Shown piece after piece: positions 1 to 10,422 of a stretch of DNA of 64,000 nucleotides. Where the stretch lies: positions 35,430 through 99,429 of the forward strand of contig CACMAZ010000001.1 in NCBI GenBank assembly GCA_902611815.1. The letters are read 5' to 3'. How positions within the stretch are numbered: the first letter of the stretch is position 1; every line of letters starts with the position of its first letter. Origin of the DNA: an uncultured Pelagibacteraceae bacterium. GTDB taxonomy: Bacteria; Pseudomonadota; Alphaproteobacteria; Pelagibacterales; Pelagibacteraceae. Under the pieces are notes generated by a model. It saw nothing but the letters and a program-made list of their open reading frames with translations. It searched no databases and was not told the origin of the DNA. The position numbers were made by a program, and so were the translations under genes.

Positions 1-200
1 CAATATAGATTGACATTAGAACAAGGGCAACCATGAACGCACCACCAAATCGTGTCACTAACGTTGCTGTTTTATCTACACCTCTGCCTTTAAGAAATTT
101 CTTTGTGTCAAAGACTAATTGATAAGCATAAGCGCCAACTATTATGAAATGAGCTAAGTAAATTATTAAATAAAAAGCATTTCCAAATTTATCTATCATA
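1..200 (-). CDS. Hypothetical small membrane protein, C-terminus cut by window edge
   Basis: Reverse strand ATG at 198-200 opens an uninterrupted frame MIDKFGNAFYLIIYLAHFIIVGAYAYQLVFDTKKFLKGRGVDKTATLVTRFGGAFMVALVLMSIYI to base 1; hydrophobic segments. Confidence 0.6.
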
Positions 201-217
201 TATTTTCCTTCATAGAT

Positions 218-601
218 TTATTTTTTCATTGCATTAAACATGCTTAGAGTATCATCAAAAGTCATCATAGTGATCATTTTTCCACTATCACTTACTTCAA
301 AGTAATGACCAAACATAGTTTCCATACCATCGGCAGACCCTTTTACTCTTACAAAAACTTTATTTCCTTCACTTATCATATCTATAGGTTCAACTTTAAA
401 GTTGGACCATTTTTCTGGAATTTTAGAAAATGCACCCATCATTGCTTGAGGACCTTTGTGCACCCCCGACAAAGGATGGACACCTTCTTTTCCCGGGAAA
501 GTCCAAGTGGTATTTTCATCAACTAACTCTTTAAAAAAAGTCTCCATTTCATGTTTATTAAAAAGGTCATAACCTAATTTTACTCTTTCTTTTGCATTCA
601 T
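218..601 (-). CDS. SnoaL-like / nuclear transport factor 2-like protein
   Basis: 127 aa ORF; fold-family style sequence (FPGKEGVHPLSGVHKGPQAM...). Confidence 0.65.
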   Translation of the reverse strand: MNAKERVKLGYDLFNKHEMETFFKELVDENTTWTFPGKEGVHPLSGVHKGPQAMMGAFSKIPEKWSNFKVEPIDMISEGNKVFVRVKGSADGMETMFGHYFEVSDSGKMITMMTFDDTLSMFNAMKK

Positions 602-636
602 TTGTTTCTCCCTTCAATATTATTTTCCAGGTTTAA

Positions 637-924
637 TTACACTCCTTTAATTATAATTAAATTACCTTCAGAATTTTTTTGGCGAAGTTCTTTGACTGGT
701 TTGTATAAATCTGAGTTATACCACTCCAATGCTTTTTCGTAAGTTGGAAATTCAATAATTACATTCCTAGTATAATCCCATTTACCTTCCATAGATGTAT
801 ATTCACCAGCTCTTACAACATACTTACCACCGAATTGTTTTATAGTTTCAGGAACTTGCTCCGCGTAAACTTTAAAACCTTCTTTATTAGTCATATTAAT
901 TTGAGCGATTACGTAACCAGGCAT
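637..924 (-). CDS. DUF1330 family protein (dimeric alpha/beta barrel)
   Basis: 95 aa ORF; GYVIAQINMTNKEGFKVYAEQVPETIKQFGGKYVVRAGE typical of DUF1330. Confidence 0.75.
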   Translation of the reverse strand: MPGYVIAQINMTNKEGFKVYAEQVPETIKQFGGKYVVRAGEYTSMEGKWDYTRNVIIEFPTYEKALEWYNSDLYKPVKELRQKNSEGNLIIIKGV

Positions 925-939
925 CCTAGATATTTAGTA

Positions 940-1221
940 TTAATTTCTAAAATCCATAATGTTACCGCACTCTTCTGGATCAGTTTCAAACATACTGTTC
1001 ATATCACCAAGTTGTTCTATGATTGCTTCTTTGCTTTCTGCTTCCCATCTACAAAATACTTTCATAGAATCTCCTGCTCCGACCATAGTAACTAAGCATC
1101 TTGCTTTTTCACCTGTCACTCCTTTTTTCAAATCTTCGTGTGGAGTTGAAGTAACAAAATCCATGAATTTTTTCTTCATCTCTTCAGATTTAAAAACGTG
1201 CGTTGCTAAATAGTTTTTCAT
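940..1221 (-). CDS. Hypothetical small protein
   Basis: 93 aa ORF in the same direction as its neighbours with short spacing. Confidence 0.55.
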   Translation of the reverse strand: MKNYLATHVFKSEEMKKKFMDFVTSTPHEDLKKGVTGEKARCLVTMVGAGDSMKVFCRWEAESKEAIIEQLGDMNSMFETDPEECGNIMDFRN

Positions 1222-1301
1222 TATTTTCCTTTCGTTAGTTTAATTTTAGTTAAATTAACTCACTAAGGTAAAGGTTTTATTACAAATGAGGAATGCGTTT
1301 T

Positions 1302-2303
1302 TTAGATCCAGCTAGGAATAGGAAGACCTTTTTCCTGTAAAAATTTTTTATTAAACAGCTTAGAGTTGTATTTATCTGATCTATCACAAAGTATTGTTAC
1401 AATTGTTTTTCCTGGTCCTAATTTTTTACCTAATTTAATCGCTCCTGTAACATTTATTGCACAACTAGTTCCCAAACTTAATCCTTCATTTTGAATTAAA
1501 TCATATAGAACTGGTAAAGCTTCTTTGTCAGTTACTTTAAAAGCACCGTCAATTTTAGCTTTTGCAAAATTAGCAGTCACTCTACTTGATCCTATTCCTT
1601 CAGTAATTGAACTTCCTGAAGATTTTAATTCACCATTTTCAATATGATCAAAAAGAGAAGAGCCATCAGGATCAGCTAAAAATATTTTTATATCTTTATT
1701 TTTTTCTTTTAGAAAACTACTTACTCCACCAATAGTTCCTCCAGTTCCAGATGAACAAACAAATCCATCAACTTTTCCATCTGTTTGCATCCAGATCTCT
1801 GGACCAGTTGTTTCATAATGACCTTTTGAATTTGCAGTATTATCAAATTGGTTAGCCCAAACTACCCCATGGTTATTAGAACTCTTTAAGTCATCTGCTA
1901 ATTTAGCAGCTACTTTTACAAAATTACCATCATCTTTGTAAGGTTTAGGTGGTACCAACCTTAAGTCAGCACCCATATTTCTTAGCATATCTTTTTTCTC
2001 TTGAGTTTGATCTTCATTCATAACAATAATTGTTTTATACCCAATAGAATTTCCGATTAAACACAAACCAATTCCTGTATTGCCAGCAGTTCCTTCAACA
2101 ATCGTCCCGCCTTTTGATATTAGTTTTTTTTCCTCAGCATCTTTAATTAAAGCAAGTGCTGCTCTATCTTTAACTGAGCCACCAGGATTTAAGTATTCTG
2201 CTTTGCCATAAATATTACATCCAGTTATCTCAGATGCAGCTCTCAGTTTTACAAGAGGAGTATTTCCAATACCTTCTATAAAATTATTTTGAGGTTTATT
2301 CAT
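1302..2303 (-). CDS. cysK: Cysteine synthase / PLP-dependent beta-substitution enzyme
   Basis: PLVKL, NPGGSVKDR (PLP Lys), GTAGNTG, SSGTGGTIGG motifs. Confidence 0.85.
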   Translation of the reverse strand: MNKPQNNFIEGIGNTPLVKLRAASEITGCNIYGKAEYLNPGGSVKDRAALALIKDAEEKKLISKGGTIVEGTAGNTGIGLCLIGNSIGYKTIIVMNEDQTQEKKDMLRNMGADLRLVPPKPYKDDGNFVKVAAKLADDLKSSNNHGVVWANQFDNTANSKGHYETTGPEIWMQTDGKVDGFVCSSGTGGTIGGVSSFLKEKNKDIKIFLADPDGSSLFDHIENGELKSSGSSITEGIGSSRVTANFAKAKIDGAFKVTDKEALPVLYDLIQNEGLSLGTSCAINVTGAIKLGKKLGPGKTIVTILCDRSDKYNSKLFNKKFLQEKGLPIPSWI

Positions 2304-2885
2304 TTAATTTTTGTCACTATCTTGAGTAATTCCGTATGGTTTAAAGTTTTCATCTTGTGTAGAAACTTCACCAACATTTTTAGCTGGTATACCAACCATT
2401 ACAGAGTTTTCATCAACATCTTTTGTAACAACAGCATTTGCACCAATTTTTGCATTTTTTCCGACTACAACTGGTCCTAATATCTGAGCACCTGATCCTA
2501 CAACTACATTATCCATTAATGTTGGATGTCTTTTTGTATTTCTTTGATCATCTGAATTAATACTTGGAGATATTCCACCAAGGGTGACCATATGATAAAT
2601 AGTTACATTATCACCAATTTCAGAGGTCTCACCTATAACAACTCCCATACCGTGATCTATAAATAAATTTTTTCCGATCTTTGCATTAGGATGAATTTCT
2701 ATTCCTGTTAAAAATCTTGAAAACTGAGAAATTATTCTTGCAATCAAATTAAATTTTGCAATTGCAAAAAAATTTGCAATTCTATGAAAGAAAACAGCTT
2801 TTGCACCAGGATAAGTTAAAATCACACTTAACTTTGATTTAGCAGCTGGATCTCTTTTAATTATAGAATCTAAAAATTCATTCAT
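2304..2885 (-). CDS. cysE: Serine O-acetyltransferase
   Basis: Left-handed beta-helix hexapeptides; [40 protein letters not shown]; abuts cysK. Confidence 0.88.
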   Translation of the reverse strand: MNEFLDSIIKRDPAAKSKLSVILTYPGAKAVFFHRIANFFAIAKFNLIARIISQFSRFLTGIEIHPNAKIGKNLFIDHGMGVVIGETSEIGDNVTIYHMVTLGGISPSINSDDQRNTKRHPTLMDNVVVGSGAQILGPVVVGKNAKIGANAVVTKDVDENSVMVGIPAKNVGEVSTQDENFKPYGITQDSDKN

Positions 2886-2900
2886 GTTAATTACAGTTTT

Positions 2901-3599
2901 TTATGCTTTAACTTGATTTAAAGTTAAACCCTTAAGATTAGCTGGAACAGCTACATCCATCATTTTTGGGTTAGCAAGTTTAAGGTTATTCATTATTTCT
3001 ACGTATTGGTCAACAGAATTAACTTGTAATCTTGGATTATTTTTTCTCTCTGATCCAATTGTAGAATGTTTTTTACCATTATAGTCATGTGCAGGATATA
3101 CCATCGTATTTTCCGGTAATTTTAATAATTTGTTAAATATAGAGTCGTACTGTTGTTTAGCATTACCGTTTTGAAAATCAGTTCTTCCAGTTCCATTTAT
3201 TAAAAGTGTGTCACCTGTAAAAACTCTATCGTTCATTAAATAACTGTAAGAACAATCTGTGTGACCAGGTGTGTACATTACTTTTAAATTAATATTATCA
3301 ATTTTTACATTTTCATCTTCCTTCACTCTTAAGTCTACAACTTCAGACTTTGAGTTATCGCCCATAATTTTTGTGCAACTTGTTCTTTTACTTAACTCAT
3401 TTAAACCAGTTATATGATCAGCATGAATGTGTGTATCAATTACTTTTACTAATTTTAATTCTAATTTATTTAAAAGATTTATGTATTGATCTGTGTGTTC
3501 TAAAACTGGATCTATGATTAAAGCTTCTCTACCTTTGCCGCTTGATAATATGTACGTATAGGTTGAAGACTTAGTATCAAATAATTGCTCAAATATCAT
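2901..3599 (-). CDS. MBL-fold metallohydrolase, persulfide dioxygenase (ETHE1)-like
   Basis: DTHIHADHITG metal motif, TPGHTDCS, FTGDTLLINGTGRTDF; start reassigned to MIFEQLFD at 3599 (ORF track starts at 3638). Confidence 0.8.
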   Translation of the reverse strand: MIFEQLFDTKSSTYTYILSSGKGREALIIDPVLEHTDQYINLLNKLELKLVKVIDTHIHADHITGLNELSKRTSCTKIMGDNSKSEVVDLRVKEDENVKIDNINLKVMYTPGHTDCSYSYLMNDRVFTGDTLLINGTGRTDFQNGNAKQQYDSIFNKLLKLPENTMVYPAHDYNGKKHSTIGSERKNNPRLQVNSVDQYVEIMNNLKLANPKMMDVAVPANLKGLTLNQVKA

Positions 3600-3674
3600 A
3601 TTAATGATCACTTTATAAAAAATTGCATAGCAAATCAATCTTGCATATAATTTGTTTATAAAAAGGAGAGTATA

Positions 3675-4337
3675 ATGACTTTAAAAATAAATAGCTTAGC
3701 ACCTGACTTTAAAGCTAAAACAACTATAGGTGATATATCATTTCACGAGTGGTTAGGAGATAGTTGGGGTGTTTTATTTTCGCATCCAAAAGATTTTACT
3801 CCAGTTTGTACAACTGAACTTGGATCTTTAGCTAGAATGAAACCTGAGTTTGATAAAAGAAATGTCAAAGTTATTGGTTTAAGTGTAGACCCAGTTGCAG
3901 ATCACGTTAAATGGCTGGACGACATTAAAGATGTAACAGGAATGAAACCTGATTATCCAATAATTGCGGATGAGGATCTAAAAATTGCAAAACTTTATAA
4001 TATGTTAGAGGGTGATGCAGGAACTACTTCAATGGGTAGAACTGCAGTTGATAACCAAACAGTTAGAACAGTTTTTATTATTAGACCAGATAAAAGAATT
4101 GGTTTGTTCTTAACTTATCCAATGGCAACTGGAAGAAACTTTATGGAATTATTGAGATCAATAGACTCAATGCAGTTAACTGCAAAACATAAAGTTGCAA
4201 CACCAGCAGATTGGAAAAAAGGTGAAGAAGTTATCATTGTTCCAGCGGTCAAAGATGATGAAGCTAAGAAATTGTTTCCAGATGGTTGGAATGCAGTTAA
4301 ACCTTATTTAAGAAAAGTACCAGATCCATCGAAGTAG
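3675..4337 (+). CDS. Peroxiredoxin, 1-Cys Prx6-like
   Basis: HPKDFTPVCTTELG active site, long C-terminal region. Confidence 0.88.
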   Translation: MTLKINSLAPDFKAKTTIGDISFHEWLGDSWGVLFSHPKDFTPVCTTELGSLARMKPEFDKRNVKVIGLSVDPVADHVKWLDDIKDVTGMKPDYPIIADEDLKIAKLYNMLEGDAGTTSMGRTAVDNQTVRTVFIIRPDKRIGLFLTYPMATGRNFMELLRSIDSMQLTAKHKVATPADWKKGEEVIIVPAVKDDEAKKLFPDGWNAVKPYLRKVPDPSK

Positions 4338-4338
4338 G

Positions 4339-4992
4339 TTGGACAATAAGATTTTAATCGAACAATCTCAGCATTGGGAAAAAAGTTTCTCAAGTAAGCC
4401 TGAGATGTTTGGTTCTGAACCAAGTCACTCTGCAAAAATAGCTTTAGAAAATTTTAAGAAAAATAACGTAAAACACATCATTGAACTTGGTGCAGGACTA
4501 GGACGAGATACAATTTTTTTTGCTAAAAATTCTATTAAAGTAACTGCTTTAGATTATAGCCCAACTGCAGTTGAAATAATTAAAAATAAGTCAAACAGCT
4601 TAGGTTTAAATGATTTGATTAACGCTCAAACACATGACTTAAGACAAAAATTAAATTTTGCAGATAATAGTTTTGATGGTTGTTACTCACATATGCTTTA
4701 TTGTATGGCTTTTACATATTCTGAATTAGAAAATTTGAATACCGAGGTCTGTAGAGTTTTAAATAAAGATTCATTAAATATTTATACAGTTAGAAACCAT
4801 TCAGATGCAGATTATAAAAAAGGTACACATCGAGGTGAAGATCTATATGAAATGAATGGATATATTGTTCATTATTTTTCAGATGAAAAAATTAAAAAAT
4901 TAGTAAAAGGATTTAAAAATTTAAGTATTGATCATTTTAATGAAGGAAGTTTTCCTAGAAAATTATCATTAGTCGTTAATCAAAAAATTTAA
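4339..4992 (+). CDS. Class I SAM-dependent methyltransferase
   Basis: IIELGAGLGRDTIFFAK motif I; TTG start 1 nt after the previous stop. Confidence 0.75.
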   Translation: MDNKILIEQSQHWEKSFSSKPEMFGSEPSHSAKIALENFKKNNVKHIIELGAGLGRDTIFFAKNSIKVTALDYSPTAVEIIKNKSNSLGLNDLINAQTHDLRQKLNFADNSFDGCYSHMLYCMAFTYSELENLNTEVCRVLNKDSLNIYTVRNHSDADYKKGTHRGEDLYEMNGYIVHYFSDEKIKKLVKGFKNLSIDHFNEGSFPRKLSLVVNQKI

Positions 4993-4993
4993 T

Positions 4994-5608
4994 ATGGAAT
5001 ACTTATTAATTGGTTTTTTTACTGGTCTAAGTTTAATTTTAGCACTTGGTGCTCAAAATATATTTGTAATAGAGCAGGGTTTAAAAAGACAATATACTTT
5101 TTTAGTATGCTTAATTTGCTCAATTTCAGATTATCTTTTAATTTTTTTAGGTATTATCTTATTTGAATTCTTTCAAAGTTATTTTAACCAAACAATTGAA
5201 CTCATATTAAATATTCTATTATTATTATTTTTGTTACATTTTATTTATTCTAAAATAAAATTAAGTTTTTCAAATGTTGATTTTTCAACAAACAAAACTG
5301 ATGAAACTTTTAAAAGTATTTTCTTAAAGACCTTAGGCTTTACTTATTTAAATCCGCACGTTTATTCTGATACAGTTTTTTTTCTAGGAAATTTCTCTAA
5401 AAATTTTGCTTTGATTAACAAAATATATTTTGGATTAGGTGCCACGATATCTTCTTTTTTATTTTTTTTTACTATTGGTTATTTAGCAAATTATTTGTCC
5501 AAATATTTAAATAATAAAAGAACTTGGTTTTATATAAATATACTAGTCATTCTTTTTATGACTGTTTTGTCTTTATATGTTTTAAATACTATTCTTAATT
5601 TCTATTGA
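4994..5608 (+). CDS. LysE-family amino-acid exporter
   Basis: GFFTGLSLILALGAQNIFVIEQGLKRQY N-terminus typical of LysE/ArgO. Confidence 0.8.
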   Translation: MEYLLIGFFTGLSLILALGAQNIFVIEQGLKRQYTFLVCLICSISDYLLIFLGIILFEFFQSYFNQTIELILNILLLLFLLHFIYSKIKLSFSNVDFSTNKTDETFKSIFLKTLGFTYLNPHVYSDTVFFLGNFSKNFALINKIYFGLGATISSFLFFFTIGYLANYLSKYLNNKRTWFYINILVILFMTVLSLYVLNTILNFY

Positions 5609-5675
5609 TATAGAACACTTTTAAACGTCAATTTAGACCCATTGGTTTTTAAAAAAAAATAACTAAATAAGAAGT

Positions 5676-6338
5676 ATGAACAATTTAGAAAAACATTATG
5701 AGCCAAATAACTTTAGCGATAAGGTTGCTTTAGGTTTTACAAAGTTTTTAAGATTTCTAGCTGATACTTTTTTTAAGAAAAGATACGGCCATAGAGCTGT
5801 TGTATTAGAAACAGTTGCTGCAGTACCTGGAATGGTAGCTGGAATGCTAATTCACTTAAAATCTCTAAGAAAAATGGAAGATGATAAAGGGTGGATTAAA
5901 ATTCTTTTAGATGAAGCAGAAAATGAAAGAATGCATTTAATGACTTTTATTCATGTTGCAAAGCCAACATGGTTAGAAAGAGTTATTATTTTGATGGCTC
6001 AATTTATTTTTATTGTTACATACGCTATTATTTATTTAGTATCTCAAAGAACTGCTCATAGAATTGTTGGATATTTTGAAGAAGAAGCTGTTAGAAGTTA
6101 CACAGAATATTTACACGAATTAGAGACTGGCAAAATAAAAGATGAGCCAGCTCCAGAAGTTGCAATAAATTATTGGAACTTACCTTTGCACGCTACACTT
6201 AAAGATGTAGTTAGAGTAATTCGTGATGATGAAGCGGGACACCGTGATGTGAACCATAGTTTTGCAAATATCATTAACGAAAAAAAATACCCTAAAAAAG
6301 AAGAAAATATTAGCTCTAAAGATTTAAGTAGAGAATAA
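5676..6338 (+). CDS. aox: Alternative oxidase (di-iron ubiquinol oxidase)
   Basis: Di-iron ligand motifs [42 protein letters not shown]. Confidence 0.9.
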   Translation: MNNLEKHYEPNNFSDKVALGFTKFLRFLADTFFKKRYGHRAVVLETVAAVPGMVAGMLIHLKSLRKMEDDKGWIKILLDEAENERMHLMTFIHVAKPTWLERVIILMAQFIFIVTYAIIYLVSQRTAHRIVGYFEEEAVRSYTEYLHELETGKIKDEPAPEVAINYWNLPLHATLKDVVRVIRDDEAGHRDVNHSFANIINEKKYPKKEENISSKDLSRE

Positions 6339-6380
6339 ATTCTATTTTTATATATTCATTTTTTAAATTTTCAATTTAAG

Positions 6381-8483
6381 ATGAATAAAATAATAAAAAT
6401 ATTTTATCTAATTTTATTATTTCTAAGCACATTTCATTTTAAAGCTATAGCGGAGCCAACCTTTGTCCAAAGCAAATCAATCGACACAGCCACTTATTAT
6501 GGACTTACATTTAATAATGATGGAACAAAAATGTATACTTTAAGAAGTGGAGGAACAACGGATGCAGTTATTGAACATATATTAACTACCGCATATGACA
6601 TTTCAACGGCAACCGTAAATAATACTAAAGTAGTACATGTAAGTGGAGGTAATAACTCTCATGTACCAACACAAGTAGTGTTCAATAACGATGGAACAAA
6701 AATGTTTATTGTTAACCATGCTGGTAGAAAGACAGTAGATTACTGGTCACTAAGTACTGCATTTGATGTTTCAACTGCTACATTTGATGGCGCATATAGT
6801 CTCGTTGGTAAAGAACAAAGAGCTAATTCAATTGCATTTAATAATGATGGTACCAGAATGTTTATTGCTGGTGTAGGAAATGACTCACAAGTACGTATTC
6901 ATGAATTTTCACTAGATACAGCATTTGATCTTAGCTCAGGAGTTACTCAACTTAATACTGAAGACCTAATTTCTTTTCACAATCACATAGATGGAGTTAC
7001 TTTTAATTACGATGGTACTAAAATGTATACCATTAATGGTACAGAAGATTTGATGTCTCAGTTTAAATTAACCACACCTTATGATGTTTCTACTTTATCT
7101 CTTGAAGGCACCTATGATGTAAGTTCTCTTACTAATAATTCAAGAGAAGTTGTGTTTAGTAATGATGGAAGTAAAATGTTTATCCTTGATGATCTCGATA
7201 ATAAAATTCATGAATTCAACCTAAGTTGTAATTGGAGCATAATCGATGGTGCTTGTGATGATCCAATAACTACTTCTGATGAGGGTAAAGATATTTTAAG
7301 TTCAATCGAGTCTCAAACTGCAACTGCTAAACAAATTGCTATTCAAGCAAGTACTCCAGTTCTTAACCGTATGTATTGGTTAAGAAGACATAGAACAAGC
7401 GATCAATTAAGTAATCAAAACATTAAATTTAACTTTCCAAATAAAACAATAGCGTCTTTAGCAAAAGTTATTCCAATATCTGAAAAATCAAATAATACTT
7501 TAAACAAGTTGTCTGACAGCTGGTCATTTTGGAGCGAAGGTAGTGTGAGTTTTGGTAAGACAGGCGATACATCTTCTTCATCATCTAAAAAAATTAATAC
7601 CAAGGGCATTACACTTGGAATGGATAAAAAGATAAGCAAAAATAGATTATATGGTTATGCACTTAGATTTGGTAATGATGATGTTGATGTAGGCACATCT
7701 GGAACTAATTTAGATACAAAGTCTTTTAGTTTATCTGTTTATGGAACTTTTCCTCATGATGATGAAAAATTTACTGAAGGTATTCTTGGAGTAAGCACAT
7801 TGAAGACTGATCATCTTAGAAAAGGCGGAGGAAGCACTAGAACAGGAGAGAGAGATGGTGCACAAATATTTGGCTCACTAAATTACTTATCAACATATAA
7901 AAAAGAAAATTTTAATATTACTCCTAATTTAAGAATTGATTTAAGCTATACAGAGTTGTCCAAATATAGAGAAAAAGGTCCTGCAGCTTTAGTTTACAAA
8001 GCTCAAACAATTGAAACTGGAATGATATCTACTGGTTTTACAATAAGTGATATTTTAGATTTTAATACTTTTACTTTTAAACCAAATGGTGGATTAGAGC
8101 TTGGAGTAGATTTTAGCCCGTCTTCAGACGCTACTTATCGTTATCTATCGGAAACTACAGAATATACAAAATCAATTGATCAAGATTCTAAAAATTTAAT
8201 AGCAAATATTGGATTTGATTTAATTACAGATAATGGTTTTTCTATAATGACTATCTATGAAAGAAATCAAAGTGACAATACCCATAGTGATACTTTGTAC
8301 ATAGGATTTGGTTATATTCCATCAGATAACAATGAATACGCTTTGAGCTTAGATAATGATAAAGCATCTCTAACTTATAACAAAAATTTAAATGGTTTTG
8401 ATATCAGAGTGAATGCAAATTATAATTTGATGAGTTCAATTCCTGATTATGGTGCAACTATTGAGCTTGCTAGTGCTTTTTAA
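6381..8483 (+). CDS. Surface protein: repeat (beta-propeller-like) passenger plus C-terminal autotransporter-type beta domain
   Basis: Signal peptide; five F(N/S)NDGTKMF/Y repeats; C-terminal amphipathic strands ending in aromatic F. Confidence 0.75.
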   Translation: MNKIIKIFYLILLFLSTFHFKAIAEPTFVQSKSIDTATYYGLTFNNDGTKMYTLRSGGTTDAVIEHILTTAYDISTATVNNTKVVHVSGGNNSHVPTQVVFNNDGTKMFIVNHAGRKTVDYWSLSTAFDVSTATFDGAYSLVGKEQRANSIAFNNDGTRMFIAGVGNDSQVRIHEFSLDTAFDLSSGVTQLNTEDLISFHNHIDGVTFNYDGTKMYTINGTEDLMSQFKLTTPYDVSTLSLEGTYDVSSLTNNSREVVFSNDGSKMFILDDLDNKIHEFNLSCNWSIIDGACDDPITTSDEGKDILSSIESQTATAKQIAIQASTPVLNRMYWLRRHRTSDQLSNQNIKFNFPNKTIASLAKVIPISEKSNNTLNKLSDSWSFWSEGSVSFGKTGDTSSSSSKKINTKGITLGMDKKISKNRLYGYALRFGNDDVDVGTSGTNLDTKSFSLSVYGTFPHDDEKFTEGILGVSTLKTDHLRKGGGSTRTGERDGAQIFGSLNYLSTYKKENFNITPNLRIDLSYTELSKYREKGPAALVYKAQTIETGMISTGFTISDILDFNTFTFKPNGGLELGVDFSPSSDATYRYLSETTEYTKSIDQDSKNLIANIGFDLITDNGFSIMTIYERNQSDNTHSDTLYIGFGYIPSDNNEYALSLDNDKASLTYNKNLNGFDIRVNANYNLMSSIPDYGATIELASAF

Positions 8484-8548
8484 AAATTATTTCATAATTC
8501 CAGAATAAAAAAACTTGATTAGTATAGTAAATGATTTAATGTAAAATT

Positions 8549-9064
8549 GTGAGAATTATAATTTTTATATCTGCATTACTTTTATTAAACTCATGTGCCA
8601 GCACTATGTCTGGTAATACACAGCCAGTTACAATTTCTACAAATGTTGCAAACGCAAAGTGTACACTAACTAATGAAAAAGGTTCTTGGTTAGCACAAGC
8701 ACCTGGCAGTGCTGTGGTCACAAATTCAAGAGAAAATTTATCTGTTAGATGTGAAAAAGAAGGGTATCAAACAGCAGTTGTTAGTGTGCCATCAAAACAT
8801 AAAGACTCAGCTACATGGGGAAATGTTATATTAGGTGGTGGGATAGGTTATATCTGGGATAGAAATACAGGGGCTGCATTTATATATCCATCAACAATAA
8901 ACTTGACTTTGGTTAAGAATGAAACATCAAACACAAATCAATCAACGGATGTTAAGTTATCAGGAAGCACCGTAGAACAACTGAAACAATTAAACGATTT
9001 ATACAAATCAGGTATATTGACTGAAAAAGAATTTACTAAAGCCAAAAAAAAATTATTAAATTAA
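8549..9064 (+). CDS. Lipoprotein with C-terminal SHOCT-like module
   Basis: GTG start; lipobox LLLNSCAS; C-term EQLKQLNDLYKSGILTEKEFTKAKKKLLN. Confidence 0.78.
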   Translation: MRIIIFISALLLLNSCASTMSGNTQPVTISTNVANAKCTLTNEKGSWLAQAPGSAVVTNSRENLSVRCEKEGYQTAVVSVPSKHKDSATWGNVILGGGIGYIWDRNTGAAFIYPSTINLTLVKNETSNTNQSTDVKLSGSTVEQLKQLNDLYKSGILTEKEFTKAKKKLLN

Positions 9065-9108
9065 ATCTTTAAAACTCAAAACTTAGCTAGTCAGCGCTTT
9101 GTAAAAAA

Positions 9109-10398
9109 TTATTCGTTTGAATATCCGTATTTACGTAATCTTACATCACCAGTTCTTGCATGAGCTTCCATGCCTTCATATCTTGAAATCCTAGCAGCTG
9201 CAGAACCAACTTCTTTTGTAGATTCTTTTGTCATTCTTTGAAAACTTAATGTTTTTATAAATTTACCAACGAACAACCCACCAGTATATTTACCAGCACC
9301 CTTAGTTGGTAATATATGATTGGTGCCAGAACATTTATCACCATAAGCAACAGTTGTTTCTTCCCCAATAAATAACGAACCGTAGTTTTTTAATCTCTCA
9401 TGAAACCATTCAAGATTTTTGGTTTGTATCTCTAAATGTTCAGGTGCATAATCGTCACTCACTTTCACCATTTCTTCATCCGTATCGCATAAAACAACTT
9501 CACCGTAATCTCTCCAAGCAGCCTCTGCACTTAACCTTGGAACTTCTGGAAGTTTCTCTATTAATTCTGGAACTCGTTTCATTACTTCATCTGCAATTTT
9601 TTGGCTTGTTGTGTATAACCAACATGGAGAATTATATCCGTGTTCAGCCTGACCAACTAAATCAACAGCCACAATTTCTGGATCTGCAGTTTCATCTGCA
9701 ATAATTCCAATTTCTGTTGGGCCAGCGAATAAATCAATTCCAACTTTTCCAAATAAAATTCTTTTAGCTTCAGCAACAAATTGATTTCCAGGACCAACTA
9801 AAATATCAGCTGGAGCATTTCCAAACATACCATACGTCATTGCGGCAATAGCTGGAACTCCACCAAGATTTAAAATTACATCAGCGCCACATAAATTTGC
9901 TGTATAAATTATAGAAGGGTGGGCACCAATTCCTTCTTTAGGGGGACAACAGGCAATAATATTTTTAACACCAGCAACTTTTGCAGTTGTAACACTCATT
10001 ACTGCAGATGCTATATGAGCGTATCTACCACCTGGGATATAACAACCCGCAGTATTAACAGGTACTAACTTTTGACCAGCGTATAATCCGTTTGATAATT
10101 CAACTTCAAAATCTTTTCCATAGTTTGCAAGTTGTGCTTCTGCAAATTTACGAACTCTATCATATGAAAATTTAATATCGTCTTTAGTTTTTTGATCTAA
10201 ATTTTTATTTATTTCCTCTATTTTTTCTTTTGAAACAATTATTTCTCCATCATATTTATCAAATTTTTTAGTTAATTCTTTACAGCCTTCTTCTTTTGAT
10301 TTTTCTAATTCTTTTAAAAGATTTTGAACTATATCTTTTGTTTTAGTGTCATCTGTTGATGCAGTTTTAGATGCTTTTTTTAAATATTTAATTGTCAT
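9109..10398 (-). CDS. Histidinol dehydrogenase superfamily, probable HpsN-like sulfopropanediol (DHPS) dehydrogenase
   Basis: HisD-family catalytic motifs GQAEHG and APEHLEI, but KGAGKYTGGLFVGKFIKT in place of the HisD-type FSSGLSV; no his genes nearby. Confidence 0.7.
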   Translation of the reverse strand: MTIKYLKKASKTASTDDTKTKDIVQNLLKELEKSKEEGCKELTKKFDKYDGEIIVSKEKIEEINKNLDQKTKDDIKFSYDRVRKFAEAQLANYGKDFEVELSNGLYAGQKLVPVNTAGCYIPGGRYAHIASAVMSVTTAKVAGVKNIIACCPPKEGIGAHPSIIYTANLCGADVILNLGGVPAIAAMTYGMFGNAPADILVGPGNQFVAEAKRILFGKVGIDLFAGPTEIGIIADETADPEIVAVDLVGQAEHGYNSPCWLYTTSQKIADEVMKRVPELIEKLPEVPRLSAEAAWRDYGEVVLCDTDEEMVKVSDDYAPEHLEIQTKNLEWFHERLKNYGSLFIGEETTVAYGDKCSGTNHILPTKGAGKYTGGLFVGKFIKTLSFQRMTKESTKEVGSAAARISRYEGMEAHARTGDVRLRKYGYSNE

Positions 10399-10422
10399 TT
10401 ATTTTAAATTTATATTGTTTTA

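Noticed and set aside
305-526. Antisense ORF over the SnoaL-like gene (similar shadow ORFs at 835-1095, 959-1213, 7415-7639, 9444-9704, 21282-21566, 22462-22809, 52937-53295, 57030-57248, 60047-60265)
   Set aside because: All overlap better-supported coding frames and have composition expected from reading the opposite strand.
9109-10398. Annotation as biosynthetic histidinol dehydrogenase hisD
   Set aside because: Catalytic motifs are family-wide, the C-terminal YTGGLFVGKF motif differs from HisD, and neighbours are Pta-like and LDH2-like rather than his genes; not fully excluded.
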